Both the position numbers and the translations under genes were made by a program. Below are positions 12,796 to 24,943 of a stretch of 64,000 bases of DNA, one piece after another (the first letter of the stretch is position 1; each line of letters starts with the position of its first letter). Below the pieces are notes generated by a model. It saw only the letters and a list, made by a program, of their open reading frames with translations, was not told the origin of the DNA and searched no databases. Location: the NCBI GenBank assembly GCA_037178975.1, contig JASJZH010000003.1, forward strand, positions 682,001-746,000. Direction: 5' to 3'. The DNA is from Oscheius tipulae. Taxonomy: Eukaryota > Nematoda > Chromadorea > Rhabditida > Rhabditidae.

Positions 12796-13204
12796 TTTCT
12801 CGCCTAACTTAGACTATTTAAGAGAAAACAGGCTAATAGGCAGAAAAGAAGGTGGATGTATCAGTTTGAAGCAGGAAGAACGGTTTACAGAATTTTTTTT
12901 TACCGCTATAGCTTTTTACAGCTACTACTTTGACCTAGCAGCTTTCCGGCACTATTTTCAGCCGAAGTGACGAGAAAAATTGGTAGTAAAGGGGAAGTAA
13001 ACAGGCTTGAGCTGTGAGAAAAGGGAGTACGCAAAAGTACGTCAGCATTTGAATCGGCGCCCCTATATATTTTAGTTACGAAAGGGCGGAAATTTTAAAA
13101 ACTACAGTATCTTGGATTTCTCTGCAAATTTGGCTGTTTCACAGCCTCAGTTCAATAATATTCAGAGAGCCCATAAACGTTTTAATGGAAGAAAAAAACA
13201 AAAA
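12796..13204. other. Intergenic gap between co-directional genes
   Basis: About 410 bp separating the stop of DUF4139 copy 3 from the start of the RPUSD4-like gene. AT-rich, with no repeat or RNA gene seen. It must hold the upstream gene's poly(A) site and, if the genes form an operon, an SL-type acceptor. Confidence 0.4.
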
Positions 13205-16200
13205 TTATAGAGATTCCAAGTAGGACAAGGTTTGATCGCTGGGGTGTTCGATGGAGTACTTGACAATCAGGTCCAGAACCTGTCCGTCGTGCATTTGGAC
13301 AGTCCATTCGAGGTTGTTTGCCTTGGTTAGGCGAACACCCTGTTGCTCATTAGCATCCATCCAAGCTACATGGGTTGGTTCCTTGTCCAGGGCCACGTAG
13401 TTGACAGGATGAAGGAGACGGACCTAAAAGTTGACAATGACAGAAACAAAGAGACAGAGAGATAGGGAAGCAGAGCGACAGAGAAACAAACTCTTACCTT
13501 GATCTTATCCTCGACCGACCGAGGAATCTGCTCCTTTACTGTCAGGACAATAGCACTCTTCCTAGTGTTCCTGATCGTAATTTCCTGCTCCGTATTGACC
13601 AGGGACCACTTGGAGATCATTCCGCTCTGAAACCCCTACTCTCACTCTCACAAAAACGGCGTACCTTCTCATGGTAGGTCTTGACCGGCTTGTAGACTAC
13701 TTTGATTCCTGGGTCGACTCCTAGAGAACAAGTAAACTTTTCTCCTGGAGAGACAGACTTGAGGTCGACCTTGTTGACGAACGAATTGTTCAAGAAGATC
13801 GAGGCTTCGCCTCGGAGGAGAGGAAAAGGACTGTCGTTCATCATGGAAGCAGCCAGGAAGACAGAGGACGATTTGCGAGGAACACATTCGTGGGAAAGTT
13901 GAGGAACCATGCTGATCATACCGATGGTAACCTGAAACTGTCTCTGTTTCTGTCTCTGCTTGTTACTGTCACCTTATGAACATCTCCTCCACTGGGAACC
14001 ACTCCCGGTCGACTGATTGTGAACTCCGTGCTCAAGACCTGGTCTTTGACATCTCTGGCCACAGCATGCTCAAACTTTTTTATCGAGGCCGAGCTACCAG
14101 AGTCGATTGAAGTGTCTACTTCGAACTTTTCTTGAACACCTCGTTGTAATCGGCCTAGGTTTAGAGTTCTAGAATGCTGAACCGCAGGTGTCGAAGCTGC
14201 TTGCAGAAACTTGACTTCCAGGGTCCCCAGCTCCGGAATGTTCCCGCCAAGACTGGGTTGCGAGGTTGAGAGAGTAATAGGGACTTCCAGCCAGTCTTCT
14301 CCAGTTGACTGACTGATCTGACCGAAGTAGGTCATCCTCATCATGGGACCAGAAGAGTAAGTGTCCACGCGGATGTCATAAGTGGGAAACCAGCTCGCCT
14401 TCAGAACCTGATAGGTCAAATAGAGTTGGATCTTTCCATCGTGTTTGGATTCCAAGGCGATGACGAAGGTTCTGAATGTAGAACTATCTTTCTCTGCCCC
14501 TCTGTCTCTCCGTCTCTCTTTCCCACTGTATACTTTAGCAACTAAATCATTGCATCTCTATCGAGAGTCACTTTCGGCGCCAAGCTTATCTTTCGATTTT
14601 CGGGCACCAGAACTTATTTTCGCGCTTTGGGATGTTCTGCAAAGTTGTAGCTCGAATAAGTTGATACAACCTTTCAGAACATTGTTTTGTTTGAAACCCG
14701 CGTTTTCTAGCAATTACAGGTGGACAAGTTCAAGCTAAAAATGGTACTGCACACCACTGCGGCGCCTGTTTCAGGCTCAGAACATGGTTTTTTCAAGGTT
14801 TTGAAGTTCTGCCAAGCTGTAGCCAGTATCAGAATCTACAAATTTGCAGAAAATCGTGTTGCTCGAAAAGGCTTTATTGGACTCGATAAGTTATTGGATT
14901 GTTTGGTCAGGGGTCGGTCGCCCGTGTCACCCCCGTACCATCTCCTCTTGGTCTGTACCCTATATAGTTAGGAGTGCCACGCCACGTCAGCTTTCGGGCT
15001 CATGTATCTTCAGACCATGATCGTTGTAGAACGAGTCTAACGAAGTAGCTTCGAGAGTGGTCTAGGGAAAAATACTGCTTTTTGGAGAAAAAAGGGCGCT
15101 GGCTTGACTTATTGTCAAGTCAGAGGTCTTTTTTTCTTGCGGTGTTTCGAAAAACGCTTTATCTTCCAAATGTGTCTCTCTGCTGAATCTCCTTACGTAA
15201 CGCTGGCGCTAATGTCCGTGAGAGAAGATTAGCTGCCACTGTCTCCTAGTTTGAACAGGGCTCTTGCGACCGGTTTCGCTTTGGGAGGTGTCTAATTTTC
15301 GGAGGAGGCCTCACCTAACTTATGCGATTATAAATAGTGGTGAGATCTCTCTCGAAAAAAAACTGTCCGTTCGCGCTTCTTTTAATAGCACTCGAAACTT
15401 GAATTTGGTCACTTTATACTCTTTGGCGGGTAGGTCTTAAAACGAGGAGAGGCTTGGGTAACAAATCGAAGATCTAGGGAAAAATACTGCTTTTTGCAGA
15501 AAAAAAGGGCTCTGGCCAGACATTAGGGCCCTTTTTTCAGTGTCCTTTTAGACACTTTGTAAAAAATGCCACAACCTTATAGCATCGTATACCCTGCCTG
15601 CTGTATCTCTGTCACTCACGTTGCATACTGATAGTTCAGGTCACTCTTCGTAGCTTTTCTGAACTCTAGCTCCAATTTATTCAGTTTCTTCTCAGCTTGT
15701 ACTAGACTCTCCTCCACCTCCAACAGAGCTGAACCAAATACTATAACTACAATTTTCGCTCACTCTCTCTGACAATCTCTGTCTCCGAGTCATGGAACGT
15801 GAACAGTTTCTCGATGTTGTTGACTGCGGAGTCCGATTCGAACTTGGATCCTAGCTGGGAGATCAGATTTTCTAGAGCCAGTTCCTTTTTCTTTAAGGCA
15901 TTCTGTCTCCCCTTGATTCTGGCCACCTCTTTCCGCTGAGCGTCGCGACGGGAACGAATTTCGGCAACCTGAAATGGCTTCTGTCCAAGTCAGAATGGTA
16001 GTACCTTTGAATTATCCTTCTCTTCCTCCATGACCGGCTTGTTGACTGTCTGGACCTCGTGAATGAGTACATCTCCCAGTCCATCTACTCGTATAGAGTC
16101 CTTGACCAGACAGTTGGTCACATTCTGAAAACTTTCCGTTACTGTCTCTATGTCTCTCTCACCTTGATATGAATCTCATTGATTCCAGCCTGGATGTCAG

Positions 16201-16321
16201 TTTTGACGACTCTAACCACTTCAGCTCGGTCATTGTAGACGGTAACTTTGTGAATTTGCTGTTCACGGCACTCCAATTCCACCAAATTTGGCTTGGCGTT
16301 GTTCTTCTGAACCTGTGACAT
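13205..16321 (-). CDS. DUF4139/DUF4140 family protein, copy 3
   Basis: Predicted 568-residue paralogue, function unknown. Exons from 5': 16321-16163, 16124-16005, 15968-15764, 15728-15620, 14471-13973, 13931-13665, 13626-13498, 13423-13205, all in phase. The N-terminus (VTVYNDRAEVVRVVKT ... INEIHIK) fits DUF4140. Two middle exons are a long charged helix, probably coiled coil (VAEIRSRRDAQRKEVARIK). DUF4139 follows as FVIALESKHDGKIQLYLTY and ASWFPTYDIRVDT, then EQEITIRNTRKSAIVLTVKE. The 159- and 205-nt exons have the same lengths as in copy 1, so gene structure is ancestral. The 1.15 kb intron 14472-15619 holds a dispersed repeat also present in the warthog gene. It is the longest of the three copies and the most regular domain match. 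Confidence 0.88.
14568..15521. repeat. Dispersed repeat element, copy A (intronic)
   Basis: A ~0.9 kb segment closely matching 29010-29850, with long blocks of near identity, including the core TTACGTAACGCTGGCGCTAA and a TATAAATAGTGG motif. It starts with a GTTCTGCAAAGTTGTAGC unit that recurs in other introns. Within this copy 15060-15107 and 15473-15521 are direct repeats about 410 bp apart, suggesting a composite or LTR-like arrangement. No ORF is seen, so it is probably non-autonomous. Confidence 0.75.
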
Positions 16322-16864
16322 GCCTAGAACTTAACAGTCAGATTGGGAAAATCAAAAAGAGTTGAGTTGTTGCGAGTTGAAGGACTGTGCCAGCTGGGGT
16401 ATTTGCCCAAGCACCCAATAGATAAGAAGATACGTGGGTCAGCAAATAGTCTGTCTCGAAAAGGTACAGCATCCTATCCTCGGAAACCCCTTGGAATACT
16501 TGCCGGAAGTATTGGAAACTGGGAAATTCCACGTTGGAGGCACTAGGAAGTGTCTAAGCCACTGGTATGACTCTTTCTCTGCACATTGTCTCCTTATCAG
16601 AGCTGCCTCTCTCTCTCTCTCTCTCACTCTCTTTCTTTGCTGACCACAAATGTCGCTGAATCAGAGCTAAAATGATGGAATTTAGAGCGGGTTTCGAAAG
16701 AACAAGGTGGGAAGAATTATGCAGTCATCCCATGACTGTCTATCAGAGACAGAGAGAGAGACATTGACATTATTTATTCACTATATCATCTTCCAGGAGT
16801 TTTCACAGACGACGAAGTTATAGGAGAAACGGGTCCTGAAACATTTGATAGTCATCACTTTTAC
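16322..16864. other. Intergenic stretch
   Basis: About 540 bp upstream of DUF4139 copy 3 and downstream of the chemoreceptor stop. It contains a CT-repeat at 16609-16635 and an AGAGACAG tract near 16745. No gene is seen. Confidence 0.4.
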
Positions 16865-18145
16865 CTAACCTTTATACAATCCAAATGCCTTCAGCATACC
16901 CTTCCTGTAGTCCTCAATAATGAGCACTGCCAGTATTGGATCGAAAATCTTCGGTAGGCAGAGGATGAGAGATAGAAAGGGGGTAGTCAGTCCGAATTCT
17001 TCGTCTGGGGACCAGAAGAGAAAAGAGTCATAGACTACTCCAGGAGCTGCGAAGGTCATGAAGGGAACGGCTGCCTAATAATGTTGATGGTCATAGTGAC
17101 AGTGATAGCTTGTTACCTGTGCTATTAGAAGCCAAAACAGTTGTTTCTGCTTCATCACAACCGCCAAATGCGAAGATTTTTCAATTTTCTTGTATATTTT
17201 GTAGGTACAAAAGATGGCCACAATCCCCTCAACACTGGACGAGAAGAAATGGTTCGAGTAGGAGAAGAAGCCGTAAAATGAGATGGTCTTATCAGAATTC
17301 TGAGCCTTCTGTTTGACTGTTTACAGTAAACCCTACAAAAATTTTCATCAACATGTACCCATTGGTCTCGAGGTCTGTCACATTATACTGTTCCGCCACC
17401 TTGTCTTTCATTATCTAGACTACAGTATTTTTCGTTTTGAGGCCCAAACCTGGGAGAGAGGAGACATGTGGCACCATAACATTCCACATAGGACAAAATA
17501 TACGAGACAGGCTAGGGCGATTAGAGACAGTATAAGTTTGAGGATACTGGACTGCTGGATTTTTGAAGAAACCTTGTCCCTGGAACTACTGTCAGGCAAG
17601 TACAGACAAACATAGAGAGATAGAGGGACAGAGTGGTAGAGACAGAGAGGTAAAGAGGACGAGACATAGACGCATATTGACATAAAGACGGTGAGAAAAA
17701 AAGTAGAGACAGTGAGATAGAGCGATAGAGAGACAGAGAGAAAAAAAGGCAGAGACTGAACTCACTGGCAGATAGCAAAGTACCGTAACAAGAACAGATA
17801 TGTAGTTATGACCTCCCAAGATAGCAAAATGGCACAGTAGACAGATGCACCATACTTTGCCACAGTATTATTTTTAAAGAGACTACCGTAAGAAAAGACA
17901 ATCCAGGTGTTGTCATATATGAAATGGACCAGAAAAAATACTGTCACTCTTTCTCTTTGTCCATCACTTACCGGGCTGACAACAACCACTGATAGTTCAA
18001 AGATGGCTTCAAACATGTAGTAAAACAGTAACACATGTTTATAGCTCCCCATTTTGGAGGGGATCATAATAATTATAGCTACCAGCATCAGGTTCAAAAT
18101 TACGGATACTGTAGCAACAATCTGGACCGCCTTGGAGAGAGTCAT
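16865..18145 (-). CDS. Seven-transmembrane chemoreceptor, Str/Srj-like
   Basis: Predicted 332-residue nematode serpentine receptor, a class expressed mainly in chemosensory neurons. Exons from 5': 18145-17766, 17588-17450, 17414-17337, 17308-17117, 17074-16865, with consistent phases. TM1 is VILNLMLVAIIIMI followed by the family's short loop MGSYKHVLLFYYMFE; TM3 region ends LLRYFAICQ; TM5 is LILSLIALACLVYFVL; the last exon has the TM7 pattern PKIFDPILAVLIIEDYR, matching the usual DP ... YR ending of Str/Srh/Sri receptors. The length is typical for the group. The loop after TM2 contains a GTAAGT that could be a tiny intron, but removing it would break frame, so it is kept as coding. Exact subfamily is uncertain. 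Confidence 0.82.
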
Positions 18146-18224
18146 CTCTGAAAATAGGCAGACAGAGACAGGAGGGGGAGGAAGAAACTCTTGTAAGAAC
18201 GAGAAAGATTACATAGAAATGCCT

Positions 18225-18449
18225 CTAGAGGGAATTGAATACGTCCGAGTAGTTCAAAGAAATGGAGACAGAGAGACATAGAGGAATTTGAACCGCATAA
18301 TTCCCGAGAGGTGATTCTTGGAAAGAATCTGGAAGATCACGGAAGAGGACAAGGAAGAGCCCGAAGCCGGTAAATACATAGCGATAGCATGACATAATGT
18401 ACCAGGAATAGGTTTTGCTAGCTTCTTGGATCTCTGAGTTTGTTATCAC
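18225..18449 (-). other. Orphan hydrophobic ORF upstream of the chemoreceptor
   Basis: An open stretch with a hydrophobic segment (YVFTGFGLFLVLF) lies just 5' of the chemoreceptor on the same strand. It could be a leftover exon of another receptor or a chance ORF. The downstream gene already has a full-length start, so it is not needed there. Confidence 0.25.
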
Positions 18450-18890
18450 CTGTTCAGAGCCTGGCTACTCTGAAAATATGCGAGAGTAAACAAGGAACAG
18501 AGAAAATTCCAAAGTTGGACAGAAACGATCTCTGTCTCTGTCTCTTTGTCTCTGTTCCTCAAAGAGCCAAAATTTGAAAAACGGAAATAGTTTCTAGAAA
18601 GAATAAACGTCGCGGAAGCGAAAAGTTTTTTTTAGAAAAGTACTTTAGAACATGAAGAACACAAGGAAGCGATCTCACGAAGTCTCATTCTACCAAGATG
18701 TGCATCTTCTGCCCTATGCCTCAGCACCGCAGCGATGCTGTGTTGTAAGTCTACCTTCTATTTTCTCACTACGCCCTGTCGTAGCTACTGTAATTTTAAC
18801 TGCTCTTGAACTATCGATTGCTGCTGCGTCTCATACCTCATTCTTCCTTTTTTTTGTCTACTGAAACTGACTAATTGGTCAATTTTCAGC

Positions 18891-20888
18891 ATGTTCGTCT
18901 GCGACAACTGCCCCCCGAAGCCGCACTTCCAATCAGCCGTGATGCTGGAGGAACACATAGCCATTCAGCATTTCCGCTTCAGTCCTTATCAGTCAGTTTT
19001 CAGATTTTTTTTCTTTAAAACATCTGTCCTTGACTCATTCTCGTCACTCTCCTCTCCGGCACAGTTCTATGGTCTCCTACTGTCTTTCTGTCTGTTAGAC
19101 TCTCTCTAGTTGCCTCTGTCCTACCCCCTCTCAACTATCATTTGATCACCTCTTCCTGTCAGTTCATCCCTCATTTTTTATGAAATTCTGGCAGTTTCCT
19201 GTCAATTTCCAACTTTTTTCCATTTGACTTGTCAAAACTTTCTTCGCTTTCCCTCTAATTTTCCAAGAATCAAGTCTTGCATCGCTTTCTACCTCCTAAC
19301 AAAAAACTTTGAGACATATTTTGACTGATTTGGAACCCCTAAATGGATCAAGAGACCGGGGTTCGGTTCCTGACTCTTTGAATTCCGTTTTCATGTAGGA
19401 TTTGGTGCCTCGAGGGTTTGTTCGGTAGCTGTGTTCTAACATTGAAACTGTCTCTCCTACTCATTCTTGTCCTCGGAGAGTACACTGACACTTGACTCAT
19501 TCCATGGTTCAGTTGCTGTCAGCCTGTCTCTTTTTGACTCGCTAGATACTACGTCGCATTGGAACCTCTAACCCCAATGTCTCCTTTCTGTCCTGTTCTC
19601 TAGACTCTGTACCTATCACTGTCTCTCTATGACTCTGTACTCTCAACTCATACCTTAATCTTTCAGATGTAGCGAGTGTCCTCTCTTTTTCGGTACGGAA
19701 CATGCTGTCGCCGCCCATATTCGTCACATCCACGGCCACCTGCAGTTCAGCTTCATCTTCCACTACACTCCCGGCTGTGACGACCTTCGCGAAAAGATCA
19801 AGAGTCTGTCCAGAAAGGGCCTGAAAGCCGTGGCTTCCGCTCCCAGTCATCTGGCTCATCCTCCTCTTCCACTGCCTCGTCCTCTAACTGTATCGGCCTC
19901 GGAGCCGGCCAACTCTTCCACCGAGGTTTTCGTGAAGCAGGAACCTGAAGAGAATTATCAGCAGCTGGCCTTGGTCATCGATGAGGGGAAGAGCAAGAGC
20001 ACGTTTTCACAGAAGAGTGATCTTGACGTGAAGCCGGACATCGAGAAGCTGAACGAATTCAGTAAGTCACTATCTCTCTGTGTCTCTGTCTCTATGCCTG
20101 TCTGATTAAACCTGTAGAATTTCAGACATCTCGGCTCCCGGTACTACCGTAACCTGTACAGCCATCGTCATCGAGTCCACTTCCATGCCCAATTCCACTA
20201 CTGGCTCCAGCACCACGCCCGATCTGCCCGTCCCGAAGATCGGACCCATTAACTTTGCTGAGTTCGGCCACGACTCTATTCTCCAAAACCGGGACACGCT
20301 GGCCGAGCTGATGAAGAGAAGCGACGACCTGAACCGTCAGGAAGACGAGAGGAAAAGAGTCGAGTGCAAGCAGTGCGGGATGATGGTCAGCGATCAGAGG
20401 AGCAGCCGTTTCTATCACGCCAACACGCGGCACATCAAGCTCCCCCTCTACGAGTGCATCGGCTGCGGCAAGAAGTGGTGCACCATCTCGAGGTCAGACG
20501 TCGTCAAACACGTACAGGCAAATCATCATGGAGACGAGAACCTCATCATCGATCACAAGGGACGTGTCAGGCAACAGCTCAAGGTTTTGGTCGAACTCTG
20601 CTTCCCAAAAGCCAAAAAAGGTTAGTTTCATCATAGACAGAGACTTATATTCAAGTTTCAGAAACCGTTACAGACGGATCATACACCTTCAACGAAACTG
20701 ACGACTTTGAAGAGGACGAGGTGCGTGCCGCTGCCCAACCACTCGGCAGAAAAGCTCCAGCTCCCAAGTACGAAGTGCCTGATGACGGTGATCTGTCCGA
20801 CGACGACGACTCTCCGCCCACGATGAAGAAGATTCGCTCGCTTAGTGGCCACACACTCCGAAGCATGGATATTTTCAAGAACTGCTAG
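18891..20888 (+). CDS. C2H2-type zinc-finger protein
   Basis: Predicted 405-residue nuclear protein. Exons: 18891-18991, 19667-20061, 20126-20620, 20662-20888, all in phase. The start is one base after a TTTTCAG, which suggests a trans-spliced leader. An upstream ORF at 18652 was not used because it joins out of frame. The N-terminus carries two Cys2-His2-like fingers (FVCDNCPPKPHF ... HIAIQH and CSECPLFFGTEHAVAAHIR then HIH). The central exon has two more Cys pairs (VECKQCGMMVS ... HANTRH and YECIGCGKKWC ... HVQANH). There is a KQEPEE motif resembling a sumoylation site, and the C-terminus is acidic (FEEDE, DDGDLSDDDD). Introns and flanks are CT-rich. DNA binding is inferred. The last exon is partly duplicated at 24944-25100. 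Confidence 0.8.
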
Positions 20889-21043
20889 ATGTACTCTCGC
20901 CCTCTTGCCTCTTCCCATGTGATCATTTTGGATTGAGCACGCACGAGTGCACAGTTTGCACTCTTTTTCTGTAATCATATTATGATAATTATATAAAAAT
21001 CTTGTAATACTTTTGCCTTGCTCATGGTGCTTAACACAATTAT

Positions 21044-23636
21044 TTATTCACAGTTGAAGTTACAGAATCTATTGAAACTAATTGGATCTTTTTGGGGGAA
21101 TGACAACTGATTGAACTTTTGTAGTTTGTTCTGGATTTGCTCATAAAAGACGACCTCTGTCGACTCCATCACAGCCTGCGACAGGTTTTCGTACACCGCA
21201 TAGGATTCTTCCTTGTTGTAAGTGAAAACGGCAATTGTTTTGGGAACTACTCTCATCGGAGAAAATCCTGAAATTGTACTTTGTAATTGTTCAAGCGCGG
21301 AAACGAGTAACCTTTAGAATTAAAATCTTCCGCAGATTGAAGATCGAACTTGTTGTCAACCTTACAGCTTCCGAACTTGATTCCTTCTTGTACGATATAA
21401 AGATCAGCTCTCATCCATTCGCCTAGAAAATTTTCCAGGAGGGAATACATTGCTTTCTCGATCTTCTGCCTTTTTTCCCTTGACATTCGCCTCACAGATG
21501 GTGTGATTGCCGGGTCTGAACAAGTTTTCGGTAGCTACATGGTGTGATGAAGTTTACATTGTTGAAGTTGGTTCTTTAAGAGTTCTTCACACTGCTTAAC
21601 TTCGTCGGCAAATATGTAGACTTTCAATTGACACTGTGCCGCTTGATTTGGGAGTCTTGAAATGAAAAATAATAAAACTCTCGAATGACCTACATCATGA
21701 GCGAGATGAGCGTATTCAGACTGGCTCGATCCTTGACCAGAGCGTGCGTAGCGTTTTTTGAGAATCTCCACGGCTTCCCATTGTAAATATGAGCGTTCTT
21801 GCTCCACTTGTATGGACAATTGTAGATTGCAGGATATATCAAGTAGACGTCTTTTTCCACCAATGGAACAGGATTGAGGAAGACTGGAAAAGTGAGTTTG
21901 GCCGAAATCCAATGAGTTTTGCGCAAAAACATAGCTCTGTTTTACTATTTTTCTTTGCACTACTGTCACAAAAAGCAGTTCTTACTTGAAAAGCGTTCTC
22001 CTACAGCTTTTCGCCAGTGGTGGCTCAGCTCTTCCAAATGGCAGACATTAGGACTTCTTGGATGGTTCGCATACCAAAACGGATCAACTGTATCTTGTAC
22101 AAAGACTCCGGTTGGATGAACCGATGAAACCGATTCTTCGCATAGGTCTTTCAGGAATTTGATATTTGTATAGCAGAGAAACACATTGAATTCCTCTATG
22201 GCCTTTCTAAGCGGCTCCAAAGTTAAAGGCTAAAATTTTCTATATAGTTTTCAATTTGGGTTCCAACCATTGAATCAGATTTGATTGAAAGCATATCGGA
22301 CAGAGTAACCTCCAGTTTCCGTAAATTTCCCGTATTTTTCTACGGGATTGAACGAGCTCAGGCTCTGTACGAATACTTTCCCCAGCTTTGCTGAGTAAGT
22401 GTTAGGACAAACGGATGTTTCACCCGAGGCGTTTCCTGAATCCCTCGTAGAAAAAATAACCGTATTTCGTACCAGCAGGAATAATGATGGTTCCACCGTA
22501 ATAACGTACTAAGTATCCTGTTTTGAATGTCTTCAACACGGGGACATAGTCTTCGAGAAAGGTTTGGAGAGTTTTGAACAGGCTCTCACTGCTTTTCCCA
22601 AATTCGTCGTAGTGATCGAAATTTTCAATTATCATTATCTAGAACTACAGTTAAAAGTTTTGGTATGATCAACTTACTCGATCGACTACATCCGTTTCTA
22701 GATTTTCAGCTACCATGACCACCACTTTCTTGGTTTCGGACATGCAGACAGATTTGAAAAGAAGTTTTCTTGTATCAAGTCCTCGGTCTCTAAGAACTCC
22801 TCGAATTTCAACCGGATCTATAAATGAAGTTATTAATAAAAACACATTAAAGCAGCTTGCCGTCGTGGTGAAATCCATCGATTTCCTTGGAATAGTAGAG
22901 GATATAGTCCGTATAGTCCACTTTCATGACGCGGTAGATACATTTATCTCCAAAATGAATAATATCGTTCTGCAAAAATTACGGAACTTCTAGCGAAATG
23001 ATGTTCTTGGCGAAAAATCAAAGCACCGTATTTTCAACCTTATAAAATTGAGACACTTTCCGTTTCCAAAAAGACATGGCTTACTCACCTCGTTGCCTCT
23101 CAGACGAGCCTCTCCAATCATCGAAAAATCCCACTCGAATGAATCTCCGGCTGGGCAAAACTTGTTGGGACAGAGCCTTAAAATCTCTCCTTTTTCCTCG
23201 TACTCGAATCCCAGTACTTGAGCATTTTTTAGAATTGTGGATGTCAAGAACTGCGAGAGAACACCAGCTTTGGAGAAGATCTTAATAGTTTTCTATTATT
23301 AGGAAGAAACTATTCCCACTTTTACTTTCCCCTTGGGAGTTTCAATCTTTCGCACCTGTTCATACTCATCGGCAAATTTTTCCAAAACTTTGGTTCCTGG
23401 GACGATCTGGAAAAAAGTTTTTGTTTTGAGGTCAAATCATCCGTATCAGGGTTGAATTTTCCCTTACCTCCTTATGGCTGTCGATTATTTCTTTGCATGT
23501 GAAATGGTGTACTCTTTCACCCTTATTGATTTCCGAAATCAGTTTTACATCTAACTGATGCTTGTCTTTGTCCACTTTGCCTGGCATTTCTTCACCGGCT
23601 TTTAGAAGAAAGTAGCCACAATCTTCGGGGTAGATT
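21044..23636 (-). CDS. DXO/Rai1-like protein with unrecognised C-terminal domain, copy 1 (5' exon unresolved)
   Basis: Relative of DXO/Rai1 decapping exonucleases fused to a C-terminal domain I do not recognise. Exons from 5': 23636-23468, 23406-23326, 23280-23089, 22969-22861, 22817-22678, 22638-22473, 22435 to about 22305, about 22231-21985, 21883-21694, 21655-21558, 21515-21312, 21267-21044. The DXO part shows YYSKEIDGFHHDG (E-x-D motif), then DPVEIRGVL where E-x-K is E-x-R, LLFKSVCM and the C-terminal LVRYYGGTIIIP. The usual Arg of motif I appears replaced (IFSKAGVLSQFL). The last half (FLNPVPLVEKDVYLIYPAIY, QLKVYIFADE, MRADLYIVQEG) aligns exon by exon with the gene at 42236-44986. The donor at 22860 is GC rather than GT. 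The first exon and the junction near 22305/22231 are not settled. Confidence 0.72.
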
Positions 23637-24943
23637 CTGAAATGCCCAAAGTAATATCGGTGCACCTCAAACGACAACCATTCTTATCGCGGCCTTGATC
23701 TAAGCCCATTAGGGCATCCTTTGGAAAACGAGAAACCGTTTAGATTCAAGGCGACACAGAGACTGACAGACAGAGAGACTAAGGGAAGGGGGAGAAATGC
23801 TAGGTAGGCTATTACGACAAGGAGAAAAAGGTTATCGAATGAGGATGAATATAGTTTGACAGTTGTGATAGACAAAGAGACGCTGTTAAAAGTAGATGAC
23901 AAGACAATGACAGAGAGATTGAGACGAGCCCAGCGAAAAGACAGTGAGAAATGACTGAGAGGCATAGAAATAGCAGTCAAAGATGGACACACTGAAAACC
24001 AACAGCAAAATACGACTGAGAAACAAGGCGACAGGAAACCAGAAGAAAATAAAAAAATTTCCACCGGGGATAGTTTGTGAAAGAAACAGACATACTAACA
24101 AAAACAGAGTAGTCAACTATCGAAAGTGCAATGGTATCCTTTGAGAACTGTCTGTATGAGGCCGCAATCCAATCAAAAGTTACGTATTGTCAAAAAGATG
24201 TGAACTTAGGCGTCTAGTTTGGGGCAGCTTGAAAGTGATCCAGTATTTTGGAAGCTTGGGACGGCTGGTAAGGTATCCAATATTTGAGACAAACAGATGG
24301 GCATGGGTATAATGCAGCAATGGCCAAATGGATCTATGGAGGCAAACTTACATTCTGTTGGACATTTCGGTAAAGAAATGACTCGGTTTCTTATTTCACC
24401 TCTCCAGTAGGAGGGATCAAGGGAGAAATGCCGGAGAAATTGACCTATATAGCTTGACTTTTGTCCGAAGTTTCGAAAGATTTCAAACGATTTTTCCAGG
24501 GTTTCGAGGAAAACATCAAAGCTCTCAAAATTCACACGCTGTTATTCACACGCACTTTGCCAACCACGGAATTTACTCTTCAAGCGGGTATGTCAGTAAA
24601 AACTCACGGCTTTGTTCTGGGCATATCCATTGACATTGAAGGACGTCCTGCTTTTCAAAATGTTTCGACACGTGTCTACTAGCACGATATGAATTACTGA
24701 GGTAATTAAAAACAGATGTTTCTTATAGCAAAAGAGCTGCAAAATCTTGAGAGCGTAATAGAAATTAAGACTCTGACAATGACCTGTGTAAGCTTCCCGT
24801 AAGCATTCTGTCTTTGCACTTCGGAAACCAATGGAAACCTCTACGCTTCAAACGTAGCTTGCTTCCGTTTTTTTTCGTCAGTCTACACTCAGCACTCTGT
24901 CTAAGGCCCTTATCAGCAAGTATTCTCTATGAAAATCCCCGCA
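23637..24943. other. Intergenic stretch rich in AGAGACAG-type repeats
   Basis: It should contain the missing first exon and promoter of the DXO-like gene at 21044-23636. Repeats run through 23740-24110. A CTTATCAGCA followed by TTCTCTAT at 24909-24930 resembles the promoter of the DXO-like gene at 52563. No coding exon is convincing. Confidence 0.4.

Noticed and set aside
17941-17971. Tiny intron inside the chemoreceptor first exon
   Set aside because: GTAAGT and ACAG ends exist, but removing 31 nt breaks the reading frame, while the unspliced reading continues into the next TM segment.
18652-18864. Upstream exon of the zinc-finger gene
   Set aside because: Its donor at 18745 joins the next exon out of frame, and the ATG at 18891 sits right after an acceptor, so the gene can start there.
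23684-24116. Hydrophobic minus-strand ORFs resembling membrane proteins
   Set aside because: They are composed of CTGTCTCT-type repeat translations and do not match any receptor family pattern.
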